The translations under genes were made by a program, and so were the position numbers. Positions 1-7,950 of a DNA stretch of 64,000 nt are shown here, one piece after another. The notes beneath the pieces were generated by a model. It had not been told where the DNA came from. It made no database searches and worked only from the letters and a program-made list of their open reading frames with translations. The DNA is from Desulfoferula mesophila (lineage in GTDB: Bacteria; Desulfobacterota; Desulfarculia; Desulfarculales; Desulfarculaceae), in the NCBI RefSeq assembly GCF_037076455.1, contig NZ_AP028679.1, forward strand, positions 4,045,501 through 4,109,500. Reading direction: 5' to 3'. Each line of letters starts with the position of its first letter. Position 1 is the first letter of the stretch.

Positions 1-106
1 CGGCCATGATCCTGGAGAGCATGTCGGTCTTGCCGGTGTTCACCTCGCCGGTGATCAAGGTCCAGGAGCCGAGGAGCTCCTCCACCGACGGCAACTCGAA
101 TTCCAT
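1..106 (-). CDS. P-loop NTPase, N-terminal fragment (runs off the window)
   Basis: The reverse strand starts with ATG at 106 and reads about 35 residues before leaving the window. It begins MEFELPSVEELLGSW and contains a Walker A loop of the form GEVNTGKT, so it is the start of an ATP- or GTP-binding protein. Its ATG overlaps the stop codon of the upstream NRAMP-like gene (TGATG), which implies translational coupling. Only the P-loop is visible, so the family and substrate cannot be named. Confidence 0.7.
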   Translation of the reverse strand, partial: MEFELPSVEELLGSWTLITGEVNTGKTDMLSRIMA

Positions 107-1317
107 CACATCACCCCCAGCTTGCTGAGCAGGAAGCGGGCGGCCAAAATCGTGGTTATGGCCAAGGTGATGAAGCCCAGGAGATTGAGCCCCCAGGAGT
201 TCACCCGCTCGCCGTAGTAGCGCTTTTGGTTGAGCAGATACAGGATCACCCCGATGATGACCGGGGTGCCGCAAAGGCCCAGGGCCAGCATCACCGGCAA
301 CAACAGGAAGAAGCCGCCCTTGATGAAGGGCCCCACCGCGCTCAGCAGCACTCCGCCGATGAGCACCAGCCTGAAGCGCTTGTCCTCGCGGTCCGGGGCC
401 AGCCCGGCCTGGTCGAAGATGAAAAAGGCGGCGGCCAGGTAGGTGGGCATGATGGTGGAAAAGGTGGCCGCCCACAGCCCGGCCAGAAACACCGCCAGCG
501 CCCCCGGCCCCAACAGGGGGCCCAGGGCCTGGGCCACCTCGCCGGCCACGCGCGCCTTCACCCCCGCCGGGTGCAGCACCGCCGCGCCCACCAGGAAGAT
601 GGCCAGGCTGTACAGCCCAAAGGCCAAACCCATGGAGACCACGGTGTCGAAGCGGGCCAGGGGCAGCTCGGTCACACCCCAGCCCCGGGCGTTGGTGTTG
701 TAGGTGTGCATGCCGATGATGGTGATGTGCACCGCCCCGCCCATGATGGCCGCGGCCATCAAGGCCGACGAGCCGCCGCCGGGCAGACTGGGCCACAGAC
801 CGGCCAGCATGGCGCCGGGGTCCAGGGGGGAGCGCAGCGCGGTGATCACGAAGCAGATCACGATGCCGATGACCAGGAACTTGCACAGGTTCTCGAACCA
901 GCGGTAGCCGCCGTGCATGAGCAAAAAGGAGAGCACCACCGCGTAGGCCAGGCCCCACCAGGGCGAGGACAGGCCGGTGACCAGGCCGGTGACTCCCACC
1001 AGGGCGTTCATGAGCACCATGGCCGCCAGGTAGGTGGCCAACACCGCGTCCACGGCCAGGACCCAACCCCAGGTCTTGCCCAGCCGCTCGCGGGCCGCGG
1101 CGATGATCCCCCGGCCCTCCAATATGCCCACGCGCGCGGCCAGGTATTGGGCCGTGGTGCCGAACACCGCGCTCAAAACAACCACCCACAGCATTTCATA
1201 GCCAAAGGAGGCCCCGGCCATGGCCACGCTGGCCAAGGTGGCCGGTCCGCAGGCCACCGCGCTGACTATCCAGGCGGGGCCCATGCGGCGGGCGTAGTCC
1301 ATCCAGCGGGCAAGCAT
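106..1317 (-). CDS. NRAMP-family-like membrane transporter
   Basis: A 403-residue polytopic membrane protein with about 11 hydrophobic segments. The first segments read GPAT...AGASFGYEMLW followed by QYLAARVGILEGRG, the same spacing as TM1-TM2 of NRAMP (Mn2+/Fe2+ proton symporters). The canonical TM1 metal motif DPGN is replaced by GPAT, so two known metal ligands (Asp and Asn) are absent. The TM6 region (IMGGAVH) also lacks the usual MPH. The fold assignment is good, but the transported ion is unknown and may not be Mn2+ or Fe2+. It is translationally coupled to a downstream P-loop protein. Confidence 0.75.
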   Translation of the reverse strand: MLARWMDYARRMGPAWIVSAVACGPATLASVAMAGASFGYEMLWVVVLSAVFGTTAQYLAARVGILEGRGIIAAARERLGKTWGWVLAVDAVLATYLAAMVLMNALVGVTGLVTGLSSPWWGLAYAVVLSFLLMHGGYRWFENLCKFLVIGIVICFVITALRSPLDPGAMLAGLWPSLPGGGSSALMAAAIMGGAVHITIIGMHTYNTNARGWGVTELPLARFDTVVSMGLAFGLYSLAIFLVGAAVLHPAGVKARVAGEVAQALGPLLGPGALAVFLAGLWAATFSTIMPTYLAAAFFIFDQAGLAPDREDKRFRLVLIGGVLLSAVGPFIKGGFFLLLPVMLALGLCGTPVIIGVILYLLNQKRYYGERVNSWGLNLLGFITLAITTILAARFLLSKLGVM

Positions 1318-1449
1318 GACTTCTCCGGGTCAAGCGGTGGATTAGGCCCTAAAATTTACCACATACCGTTGGCAGGCCAAGAGGCGCTTTTTGGCGCGGC
1401 GCCCCTGGCTGTGATATTTTTCTAGGCACACTCAAGAAGGTGCAGCGCC

Positions 1450-2292
1450 ATGAGCGATGAATTCATAGCCGGTTTCAACCCGCCCCCGGACGACGGCGGC
1501 CCGGCTTGGTGGCTCATTTACCACGAAGACAAATTCCTGGTCCAGGACGAGGACCCGCCCCGTCTGCCCCTGGCGCGCCAAGTCTGGGAGCTGGGGCTCA
1601 CGTTGGAAACGGCGCGCTATCTGGGGCAATGGCAGGGGCGGCCCGCCTATGCCGCCACCCTGGGCCATCCCGCGGCCACGCCCGAGGGCTACGCCTGGCA
1701 CGGCCTCTACGGCCTGGCCATGGGCTGGCCCGAGGGGCTGACCGCCCTGGGCGGCCGGGCCAAGCAGATTCTGGCCTGGGAGCGGCGCAACCGCTTCTGC
1801 GGGGTATGCGCCTCGCCCATGATCGACGATCCCAAAGAGCGGGCCCGGCGCTGCCCCCGCTGCGGCCTGGTGGCCTATCCCCGGGTCTCCCCGGCGGTGA
1901 TCATGGCCGTGCAGCGCGAGGGCAAGGTTCTCCTGGGCCGTTCGCCGCGTTTCGCGCCGGGGCGCATGAGCGTGCTGGCCGGGTTCGTGGAGCCGGGCGA
2001 GACCCTGGAGCAGACGGTGGCCCGCGAAATCAAGGAAGAGGTGGGCATCGCCGTGACGGACATCCGCTACTTCGCCTCCCAGCCCTGGCCGTTTCCCGAC
2101 TCGCTCATGGTGGGCTTCACCTGCCAGTGGGTCGCCGGGGAGATAGAGGTGGACGGCGAGGAGATCGTGGAGGCGGGCTGGTACGGCCTGGAAGATCTGC
2201 CCCGCATCCCGCCGCGCTCCACCATCGCCCGGCGGCTCATCGACCACGTGGTGGTGGGGGCCCAGCACCTGGGCTCCACCGGCTGGCGCTAG
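1450..2292 (+). CDS. nudC: NAD(H)/NADH pyrophosphatase (NudC type Nudix hydrolase)
   Basis: A 280-residue protein that hydrolyses NADH/NAD+ to NMN(H) and AMP, and in E. coli also removes NAD caps from RNA. A zinc ribbon is visible (C117, C120, C135, C138), followed by a complete Nudix box at about 178-200 (GFVEPGET...REIKEEVGI). The downstream SQPWPFP motif is the NudC-specific signature that separates it from other Nudix enzymes. The ATG at 1450 is preceded by a weak purine-rich stretch. The thioesterase gene starts 2 nt after its stop, so the two are probably co-transcribed. Confidence 0.93.
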   Translation: MSDEFIAGFNPPPDDGGPAWWLIYHEDKFLVQDEDPPRLPLARQVWELGLTLETARYLGQWQGRPAYAATLGHPAATPEGYAWHGLYGLAMGWPEGLTALGGRAKQILAWERRNRFCGVCASPMIDDPKERARRCPRCGLVAYPRVSPAVIMAVQREGKVLLGRSPRFAPGRMSVLAGFVEPGETLEQTVAREIKEEVGIAVTDIRYFASQPWPFPDSLMVGFTCQWVAGEIEVDGEEIVEAGWYGLEDLPRIPPRSTIARRLIDHVVVGAQHLGSTGWR

Positions 2293-2294
2293 CC

Positions 2295-2849
2295 GTGTAT
2301 CCCCTGGTGCGCACCGCCAAGGTGGCCCTGGCCGCCCTGGGCCGCCCGCCCCTGAAGCTGGGCGACACCTCGCGCATCAGCCTGCGGGTGTGGCCCGGCG
2401 ACCTGGACCTGTACCTGCACATGAACAACGGCCGCTACCTGAGCCTCATGGACCTGGGGCGCCTGGATTTCATCATCCGGGTGGGTCTGTTGCCCTTCAT
2501 GCGCCGCCAGCGCTGGCGGCCCCTGCTGGCCGCGGCCACCACCCGTTTCTGGCGCTCGCTCAAGCCCTTCCAGCGCTTTGCCATGGAGACCAAGGTGGTG
2601 TGGTGGGACGAGAAGTGGATCTATCTGGAGCAGGAGATGCTCCACGATGGGCACCTGGCCGCCCAGGGGATGATGAAGATGGTGATCAAGTCGCCCAAGG
2701 GCACCGTGGACCCGCCCTCGGCGGCGCGCGCCCTGGGGGCCCACCCGGTGCCCGCCCCGGCTCCCCCGCGCGGCCTGGCCGATTGGATTCATTGGGAACA
2801 AGCGTTAAAAAACGGGAGCAATCCTCCGCCTACCCGGGAGCGTACCTAA
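2295..2849 (+). CDS. hot-dog fold acyl-CoA thioesterase (4HBT_2 type)
   Basis: The reading frame has no ATG near its beginning. The likely start is GTG at 2295, 2 nt after the nudC stop, giving 184 residues. The sequence LHMNNGRYLSLMDLGRLDFIIR is characteristic of THEM6/4HBT_2 thioesterase-like proteins, where the Asn-Asn-Gly-Arg-Tyr region forms the active-site helix. It presumably hydrolyses acyl thioesters in the cytoplasm; the chain length is unknown. The C-terminus is Pro-rich. Its TAA overlaps the stop codon of the convergent histidine kinase gene by 2 nt. Confidence 0.8.
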   Translation: MYPLVRTAKVALAALGRPPLKLGDTSRISLRVWPGDLDLYLHMNNGRYLSLMDLGRLDFIIRVGLLPFMRRQRWRPLLAAATTRFWRSLKPFQRFAMETKVVWWDEKWIYLEQEMLHDGHLAAQGMMKMVIKSPKGTVDPPSAARALGAHPVPAPAPPRGLADWIHWEQALKNGSNPPPTRERT

Positions 2850-4627
2850 GCCTGCTCCAAGGCGGCACGCACCGCTTTAAGCAATTCACCGCGCAAGAAC
2901 GGTTTGGCCGCGAAACCCTGCAGCCCCAAGGTGCTCATCTCCTCCATCAGCTCTTGGGGGGCGTACCCGCTGGCCAGGACCACCTTCACCTCCGGCGACA
3001 GCTCCCGCAGGCGCTTCAGGCAGGTTCGGCCGTCCATGCCCGGCATGCTTATGTCCAGGACCACCAGGTCGAACCCGCCGTTGGCTCTAAAGCGCGCCAG
3101 GGCCTCCTCGCCGCCGGCGGCCACTTCCACCCGGTAGCCGGCCTCGGTGAGCAGCCGGTGGCCCAGGTTCAAGATGGCGGGCTCGTCGTCCACCACCAAA
3201 ACACGCTCCCGCTCGTCCGGTAGCTCGGCGGAAGAGGCCGGTGCGGGCGCCTGGCCCTCGTTTTGGCAAACCGGAAAATACAGGTCGAAACAGGTTCCCT
3301 GGCCCGGTTCGCTTTGGCAGACGATGCGCCCCCCCAGGGAGTTGACGATGCCGTACACCGTGGAGAGCCCCAGGCCGGTGCCCCGGCCGGCCTCTTTGGT
3401 GGTGAAAAAGGGCTCGAAGACCCGCTCCTGGGTGGCCTCGTCCATGCCCTGGCCCTGGTCGCGCACCCTAAGGCGCAGGTAGGGGCCGGAGGAAAGCTGG
3501 GCCTGGTCCACCCCGCAATCGTCCATCGAGGCGTGAGCGGAGGTGCTCACCGTCAAGAGGCCGCCTTGGGGCATGGCGTCGCGGGCGTTGGTGGCCAGGT
3601 TTATAAGCACATGCTCCAGTTGCACCGCATCGCCCAGCATTTTCCCCAGACCGGGAGCCAGATCCAACTGCACGGTCACCGCTTTGGGCAAGGCGTGACC
3701 CAGCAACTCCGCGGCGTCGCGTACCGTCCGGTTCAGGTCCAGGGGGCCCACCCGCGCCTCTTGCCGGCGGCTGTAAGTCATTATGCCGCTGACCAGGCTG
3801 TGGCCCTTGCGCCCGGCGGCCAGCACCTGCTCCAGGTCGGCGATGTCGACTACGCCGTTGCGGGCCTGGCCCAGGGCCGCCTCGCCGTAGCCCATCATCA
3901 CCGTTAGGATGTTGTTGAACTCGTGGGCGAGGCCCCCGGCCAAAGTGCCCAGGGATTCCAGCTTCTGGCTCTGCTTGAGCTGGTCGTCCAGGCGGGCCCG
4001 CTCCTCTTCGGCCTTGCGCCGGCCGCTTACGTCGCGGAACACCAGCACCACGCCGTCCACTTTTCCCTCGGCGGTTTTGATGGGCGCCCCGCTGTCCTCG
4101 ATGGGCGCCCGGCGTCCGTCCTTGCTCACCAACAGGGTGTGGTTGGCCAGGCCCACCACGATTCCCTCGGCCAAAACCTTGTCCACCGGGCTGGCCACCG
4201 GCCTCAGGGTGTACTCGTTGATGATGTTAAAGACTTCATGCAAGGGCCGGCCCCGGGCCTCGGAGGCCCGCCAGCCGGTGAGGCCCTCGGCGGTGGGGTT
4301 GAGGAAAGAAACCCGGCCTTGGCGGTCGGTGACGATTACCGCGTCGCCGATGCTGGTCAGGGTCGTGGAGAGCCATTGACGGCTGGCGCTTAGCTGCGTC
4401 CTGGCCTTTTGCAAACGCTCCACTATGCCCCCGGCCACTACGCCGAACCCCACGAAGCAGACCAGGATCAACAGGCGGATGTATAGCTCGTGGGCGGGAA
4501 CCTCGGTGAGCAAAAGGCCCAACAAGCTGCCCTTGTAAAACCAGATATAGTCCGTCAGGCCGTCCGCGAACCAGATGAACAGCCCCAGGCCCACGGCCAA
4601 CGCTATGATTTTGTGGCTGGTGCGCAA
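2846..4627 (-). CDS. membrane-bound hybrid histidine kinase (PAS-HisKA-HATPase-REC)
   Basis: A 593-residue sensor kinase. Two membrane segments (about 7-27 and 47-67) are followed by a PAS domain (about 85-205). The HisKA motif GGLAHEFNNIL has the phospho-acceptor at His235. The ATP-binding domain has N-box NLATNARDAM and G-boxes up to GTGLGLSTVYG near 416-426. A C-terminal receiver carries the DD pair at 480-481 and phospho-acceptor Asp525 (LDISMPGMDG). The periplasmic loop between the two membrane helices is short, so sensing is probably through the membrane or the PAS domain. No response regulator with an output domain is adjacent, so the phosphorelay target is unknown. Confidence 0.92.
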   Translation of the reverse strand: MRTSHKIIALAVGLGLFIWFADGLTDYIWFYKGSLLGLLLTEVPAHELYIRLLILVCFVGFGVVAGGIVERLQKARTQLSASRQWLSTTLTSIGDAVIVTDRQGRVSFLNPTAEGLTGWRASEARGRPLHEVFNIINEYTLRPVASPVDKVLAEGIVVGLANHTLLVSKDGRRAPIEDSGAPIKTAEGKVDGVVLVFRDVSGRRKAEEERARLDDQLKQSQKLESLGTLAGGLAHEFNNILTVMMGYGEAALGQARNGVVDIADLEQVLAAGRKGHSLVSGIMTYSRRQEARVGPLDLNRTVRDAAELLGHALPKAVTVQLDLAPGLGKMLGDAVQLEHVLINLATNARDAMPQGGLLTVSTSAHASMDDCGVDQAQLSSGPYLRLRVRDQGQGMDEATQERVFEPFFTTKEAGRGTGLGLSTVYGIVNSLGGRIVCQSEPGQGTCFDLYFPVCQNEGQAPAPASSAELPDERERVLVVDDEPAILNLGHRLLTEAGYRVEVAAGGEEALARFRANGGFDLVVLDISMPGMDGRTCLKRLRELSPEVKVVLASGYAPQELMEEMSTLGLQGFAAKPFLRGELLKAVRAALEQA

Positions 4628-4741
4628 TGACGGCCTTTCATGCTGTATGGATGACCCGCCCCGGAAAAAAGATTACTTCTAAGATGATCGCAGATGCATA
4701 CGCCGAATACAATTGGGCTGGAACATTAAATTAGTCGGGTA

Positions 4742-5332
4742 TCAGGGCCGGTTCAGGCCGGCGGCTAGGGCGGCCCCGGCCTCGCGGGCCTCTTGGAGAT
4801 ATTGGGGATGTTCCTTTACCTCGCCTTCCAGGTCCAGACCCCGATACAACAGGCTCTGGCTGAGTTCCATGTCCAACACGTCCATGAAATAGCGCACCGT
4901 GAGCAGCACGCCTTCGAAGAGCTTCTGGCCGTGGGTGGCCCCCACGGAGATGAACAGGCCCTTGCGCTTGGGGGTCCACTGGCCGAACTTCACCTGGTCG
5001 ATCCAGTACTTTTTGACCCACAGGCTCTGGAAGCGGTCCATCATGATCTTGGTGTGGGCGCTGACCGTGTAAAAAAAGATGGGCGAGGACAGGATCATGG
5101 CGTCGCTGGCCAGGCATTGGTCGTAGAGCCCCTGGAAATCGTCCTGAATGACGCAGCGCCCGCCCTGTTTGCAGCCATAGAGCTCCAGGCAGGGGCTGAT
5201 GCGCAGGTCGCGCAGCACCACCTTTTCCACGCTGGCCCCGGCCTCCCTGGCCCCTTGAACGGCCTGGTCGGTCAATAGGGCGCTGTTGCCCTCCCGGCGG
5301 GGGCTTCCGTATATGGCCACGATGCGGCTCAT
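4742..5332 (-). CDS. NAD(P)H-dependent FMN reductase / flavodoxin-fold oxidoreductase
   Basis: A 196-residue cytoplasmic flavoprotein. The N-terminus (IVAIYGSPRREGNSALL) is the phosphate-binding loop for FMN seen in the NADPH-dependent FMN reductase family, and SSPIFFYTVSAHTKIMMDR is the second FMN-contact region. Several cysteines (CLELYGC, GGRC) lie in the middle, a pattern seen in anaerobe iron-sulfur flavoproteins, though the compact Fe-S motif is not clearly present. It stands alone and is divergent from the SLC13 carrier gene. The substrate is not predictable. Confidence 0.82.
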   Translation of the reverse strand: MSRIVAIYGSPRREGNSALLTDQAVQGAREAGASVEKVVLRDLRISPCLELYGCKQGGRCVIQDDFQGLYDQCLASDAMILSSPIFFYTVSAHTKIMMDRFQSLWVKKYWIDQVKFGQWTPKRKGLFISVGATHGQKLFEGVLLTVRYFMDVLDMELSQSLLYRGLDLEGEVKEHPQYLQEAREAGAALAAGLNRP

Positions 5333-5443
5333 GCTGCTCTCCTTGGGGGTTTGGTGCCTGGGGCGATTTTAACACATCCCCCCGGGCCCTTTCCTCCCGT
5401 CCCGCCGGGAGAGTATAAATAGAAACCAACCGGGAAAGGACGC

Positions 5444-7231
5444 ATGGAAACCCTCACCTTGACCAATCAGATGATCGAAGTGCTGGCTCTAATCGGCCTG
5501 GCGGTTTTGCTGTTCGTTGTGGAGTGGGTACGGGTGGACGTGGTGGGCATCATGATGATGGTGTTCACCCCGCTCCTGGGCCTGGTCACCCCCCAGGAGG
5601 CGCTTTCCGGCCTGTCGAGCAACGCGGTGGTCTCCATAATCGCGGTGATGATCATCGGCGCGGGGCTGGACCGCACCGGCCTGGTGGGCCTGGCGGTCAA
5701 GCCGGTGCTCAAGCTGGCCGGGAGCCGCGGCCGCCGGGTGGTGGTGTTCGTCTCGGCCACGGTGGCGGTCATCAGCAGCATCCTGCAAAACATCGGGGCC
5801 GCGGCCCTGTTCCTGCCCGCGGTGCAGCGCATCAGCCGCGCGCGCCTCATCCCCATCTCGCGCCTGCTCATGCCCATCGGCTTCGCGGCCATCCTGGGCG
5901 GCACCCTCACCCTGGTGGGGTCGAGCCCCCTGATCCTGCTGAACGACCTCATCGCCCCCTTTGAGCTGCGCCCCTTCGGCCTGTTCTCGGTGACTCCGGT
6001 GGGGCTGTGCCTGGTGACGGCGGGCATCTTGTATTTCGTGGTTTTAGGCAGCCGGGTGTTGCCCCAGGGCTCGGTGCCCCGGGCGGCGGCGCTGTGCCGC
6101 CTGCATCCCCTGGGCGGCGAGCATTTCGAGTTCAGGGTGCGCCCCGAGCTGCCCCAACCCCTTACCGCCGAGATCATGGCCCGGCGCTACGGGGCCCACC
6201 TGGTGGGGCTCAACAAGGTGCACCACGGCGAAAAGCTCCTGGCCCCGGACGAGCGCAGCATCCTCTACCCCGGCGACGAGGCCGTGGTGGTGGCCACCCC
6301 CGCCTCCCTGGAGCGCCTGGCCCTGGACTTCAACCTGGAGGTCAAGCCCCGCCTGGAAACCTTTTCCGAGGATCTGAGCCCCCAGCAATGGGGCTCGGTG
6401 GAAGCGGTGGTGGCCCCCCGTTCCGAGCTGGCGGGCCGAACCCTGGGCCAGGTCCACTTCGTGAGCAAATTCCAGCTCAACCCGGTGGCGATTTTCCGAG
6501 GCGACACCCCGAGCGAGGTGCGCCTTGAGGAGATGAAACTCCAGGAAGGCGACAGCCTGATCATGGAGGGGCCCTGGCAACGCTTCCGCATCCTGGCCGA
6601 AAAGGGCTGGCTGGTCTTCTGCACCCCGGTGCGCGAGGAGCCCCCGGCCACGGGCAAAGCGGCCTGGGCCGCCCTGTGGCTGGCCCTGTCGCTGACCATG
6701 ATCCTGGTGTTCAAGGTGCAATTGGGCATCAGCCTGTTGACCGGAGCCCTGGGCATGCTGGTCACCCGGGTGATCCGGGTGGAGGAAGCCTATCAGGCGG
6801 TGGACTGGCGCACCGTTTTCCTGCTGGCCGGCCTGTTGCCCTTGGGCATGGCCACTCTCAAGACCGGGACCGCCGCCTGGGTGGCCCAGGAGGTGCTCGG
6901 CCTGGCCGGGCCCTTGTCCCCCCTGCCCCTGCTGGCCCTGGTGGGGGTGCTCTCCACCGTGTTCACCCTGGTGGTGAGCAACGTGGGGGCGGTGGTGCTG
7001 CTGGTGCCCATCGCGGTGCAACTGGCCCTGCAGGCCGACGCCGACCCCCGCCTGGCCGCCCTGGCCGTGGGGCTGGCCACCAGCAACTCTTTCATCCTGC
7101 CCACCCACCAGGTCAACGCCCTGTACATGGGACCGGGGCGCTATCACGCCAGGGATTTCATCAAGGCGGGCCTGCCGTTGTCGGTGATCTTCCTGGTGGT
7201 GATGCTGGCCGCGCTGTATCTGCTGTATTAG
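5444..7231 (+). CDS. SLC13/DASS-like permease with two TrkA-C (RCK_C) domains
   Basis: A 595-residue membrane protein. An N-terminal half of about six helices is followed by a cytosolic insert (about 215-400) made of two TrkA-C-like modules (EIMARRYGAHLVG... and SELAGRTLGQVHF...), then a second helical half. This layout is typical of bacterial SLC13-type anion permeases with RCK_C inserts. The helix motifs SSNAVVSIIAVM and GLATSNSFILPTHQVNALYMGPG resemble the substrate-loop signatures of the ion-transporter superfamily. The substrate could be a dicarboxylate or sulfate; the sequence does not decide. An A/T-rich TATAAAT hexamer lies just upstream of the ATG. Confidence 0.85.
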   Translation: METLTLTNQMIEVLALIGLAVLLFVVEWVRVDVVGIMMMVFTPLLGLVTPQEALSGLSSNAVVSIIAVMIIGAGLDRTGLVGLAVKPVLKLAGSRGRRVVVFVSATVAVISSILQNIGAAALFLPAVQRISRARLIPISRLLMPIGFAAILGGTLTLVGSSPLILLNDLIAPFELRPFGLFSVTPVGLCLVTAGILYFVVLGSRVLPQGSVPRAAALCRLHPLGGEHFEFRVRPELPQPLTAEIMARRYGAHLVGLNKVHHGEKLLAPDERSILYPGDEAVVVATPASLERLALDFNLEVKPRLETFSEDLSPQQWGSVEAVVAPRSELAGRTLGQVHFVSKFQLNPVAIFRGDTPSEVRLEEMKLQEGDSLIMEGPWQRFRILAEKGWLVFCTPVREEPPATGKAAWAALWLALSLTMILVFKVQLGISLLTGALGMLVTRVIRVEEAYQAVDWRTVFLLAGLLPLGMATLKTGTAAWVAQEVLGLAGPLSPLPLLALVGVLSTVFTLVVSNVGAVVLLVPIAVQLALQADADPRLAALAVGLATSNSFILPTHQVNALYMGPGRYHARDFIKAGLPLSVIFLVVMLAALYLLY

Positions 7232-7400
7232 GGCGGGCCAGTGCAGGAGGGCGAGGTTCATCCCCTCCCTTTCTTTTGCATCCGGCAATAGTGGTCATCG
7301 CGATGAGCATCTCCATGGGGATGCGACGTGGCGATCTTCGCTTTCCCCCAGGCGGGATGGCCCTGTCTGGCCAGCGCAGGCAGGACAGAGGAAACGGAAG

Positions 7401-7468
7401 ATTGCCGCGGCCGGGCAGACCGGGCGGCCTAGTACCTCCTCGCGCTTGCCTCTGCCCGGCCTCGCAAT
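7401..7468. repeat. long inverted repeat (ATTGC...GCAAT hairpin)
   Basis: The left arm at 7401-7419 (ATTGCCGCGGCCGGGCAGA) pairs with the right arm at 7451-7468 (TCTGCCCGGCCTCGCAAT), with one bulge or mismatch around the third to fifth pair. The roughly 31-nt loop is itself GC-rich. The ends ATTGC/GCAATGACG resemble a widespread class of bacterial intergenic hairpin repeats. No T-run follows either arm, so it is not a classical terminator. Confidence 0.65.
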
Positions 7469-7532
7469 GACGGCCACTTTCTGAAGTCGGTGATCGAAAG
7501 GGGGGGTTAGCTCCGCCCTCTTCCGGTCAGGG

Positions 7533-7571
7533 GAATTGTTGGGCTTCGCTTCGCTCAACCCAACCTACGCC
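7533..7571. repeat. GTTGGG/CCCAAC hairpin repeat, copy 1
   Basis: A short element with arms GTTGGG and CCCAAC around a loop containing the direct repeat TTCGCTTCGCT, ending in CCTACGCC. Related copies lie at 32702-32739, 49512-49550 and 49575-49608. All of them sit in gaps that also carry the larger structured repeat. Confidence 0.7.
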
Positions 7572-7605
7572 ATCTCTTGGAATCGGCGGCACCTGCCGCG
7601 GGGCG

Positions 7606-7647
7606 GAGATTGCTTCGTCGTTGCGCTTGTCGCAACGGCAAGCCTCA
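7606..7647. repeat. small hairpin repeat (GTTGCG/CGCAAC)
   Basis: The arms GTTGCG (7620-7625) and CGCAAC (7631-7636) enclose a CTTGT loop. An outer partial pairing joins GCTT and AAGC. The start GAGATTGCTTCGTCG resembles another common intergenic repeat type. No gene overlaps it. Confidence 0.5.
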
Positions 7648-7654
7648 TCCCCCC

Positions 7655-7686
7655 ATCCCGCGGCACGGCCAGGGGGCGCTAGACAA
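7655..7686. repeat. linker module of the composite repeat (copy a; copy b at 7819-7851)
   Basis: The segment containing GCGGCACGGCCAGGGG and then GCGCTAGACAA occurs here and again at 7819-7851 with two small differences. A third partial copy (GCGGCACAGCCAGGGG) precedes the repeat at 32.77 kb. The structured repeat and this linker therefore travel together, and the 7.65-7.95 kb block looks like a tandem duplication of the composite unit. Confidence 0.65.
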
Positions 7687-7708
7687 GCAGATAAGCGGGT
7701 TCGCCAGG

Positions 7709-7817
7709 GGTTCGTGGGCAAGGCGTCCGGTGAGCGAAAGGCGCAGCTGTAGCAGAGCCTACAGCGAGCCTTGAGCGATACCGGCAACACCGCCCACGGG
7801 CAGCTGGCGAAGCCGCC
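7709..7817 (-). repeat. structured stop-abutting repeat, copy R1 (tandem second unit)
   Basis: A copy of the roughly 105-nt structured repeat in the orientation of the glcD-type gene. The central stem is GCTGTAG (7746-7752) with CTACAGC (7759-7765). The 3' flank on the plus strand carries CCGGCAACACCGCC, which can pair with GGCG-TCCGG on the other side. It is nearly identical to copy R3 at 32.8 kb. It is not next to a stop codon itself but lies directly downstream of copy R2, which is. Confidence 0.75.
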
Positions 7818-7846
7818 AATCCCCGCGGCACAGCCAGGGGGCGCTA

Positions 7847-7950
7847 GACAAGGCGTCGGGCGCGCGAGACCCGCAGGCGTATCAACCAATACGCCGAGGA
7901 GGCGAGCGCCGCCCGCAACGCTGTATCGCGCCGCCTGGCGCAGCCGCCGC
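7847..7950 (-). repeat. structured stop-abutting repeat, copy R2
   Basis: In the orientation of the glcD-type gene the element starts at the base after the TAG stop (7951-7953) with GCGGCGGCTGCGCCAG. The central stem is GGCGTAT (7876-7882) with ATACGCC (7889-7895); the outer stem is GGCG/CGGGC with GCCCG-CAA-CGC. The stem sequence differs from R1 and R3, but base pairing is preserved. Confidence 0.75.

Larger units (their letters stand above)
7232..7950. other. 719-nt gene-free gap packed with intergenic repeats
   Basis: No gene is supported between the SLC13-like carrier and the GlcD-type gene. The first 170 bases show nothing recognisable. From 7401 the gap holds a long hairpin, a GTTGGG/CCCAAC hairpin repeat, a second small hairpin and two tandem copies of the stop-codon-abutting structured repeat, each followed by a shared linker. 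These are listed separately. Confidence 0.7.

Noticed and set aside
226-1425. Long plus-strand open frame opposite the NRAMP-like gene
   Set aside because: Its product is Gln/His/Gly-rich and is an antisense shadow of the membrane protein on the other strand.
1506-2294. Extending the thioesterase upstream across nudC
   Set aside because: The upstream part of the frame reads as low-complexity antigenic Arg/Gly/Pro sequence and overlaps nudC; only the part from about 2295 matches a thioesterase.
6044-7288. Minus-strand open frame across the SLC13-like gene
   Set aside because: His/Gln-rich composition typical of antisense frames in high-GC DNA; no domain recognised.
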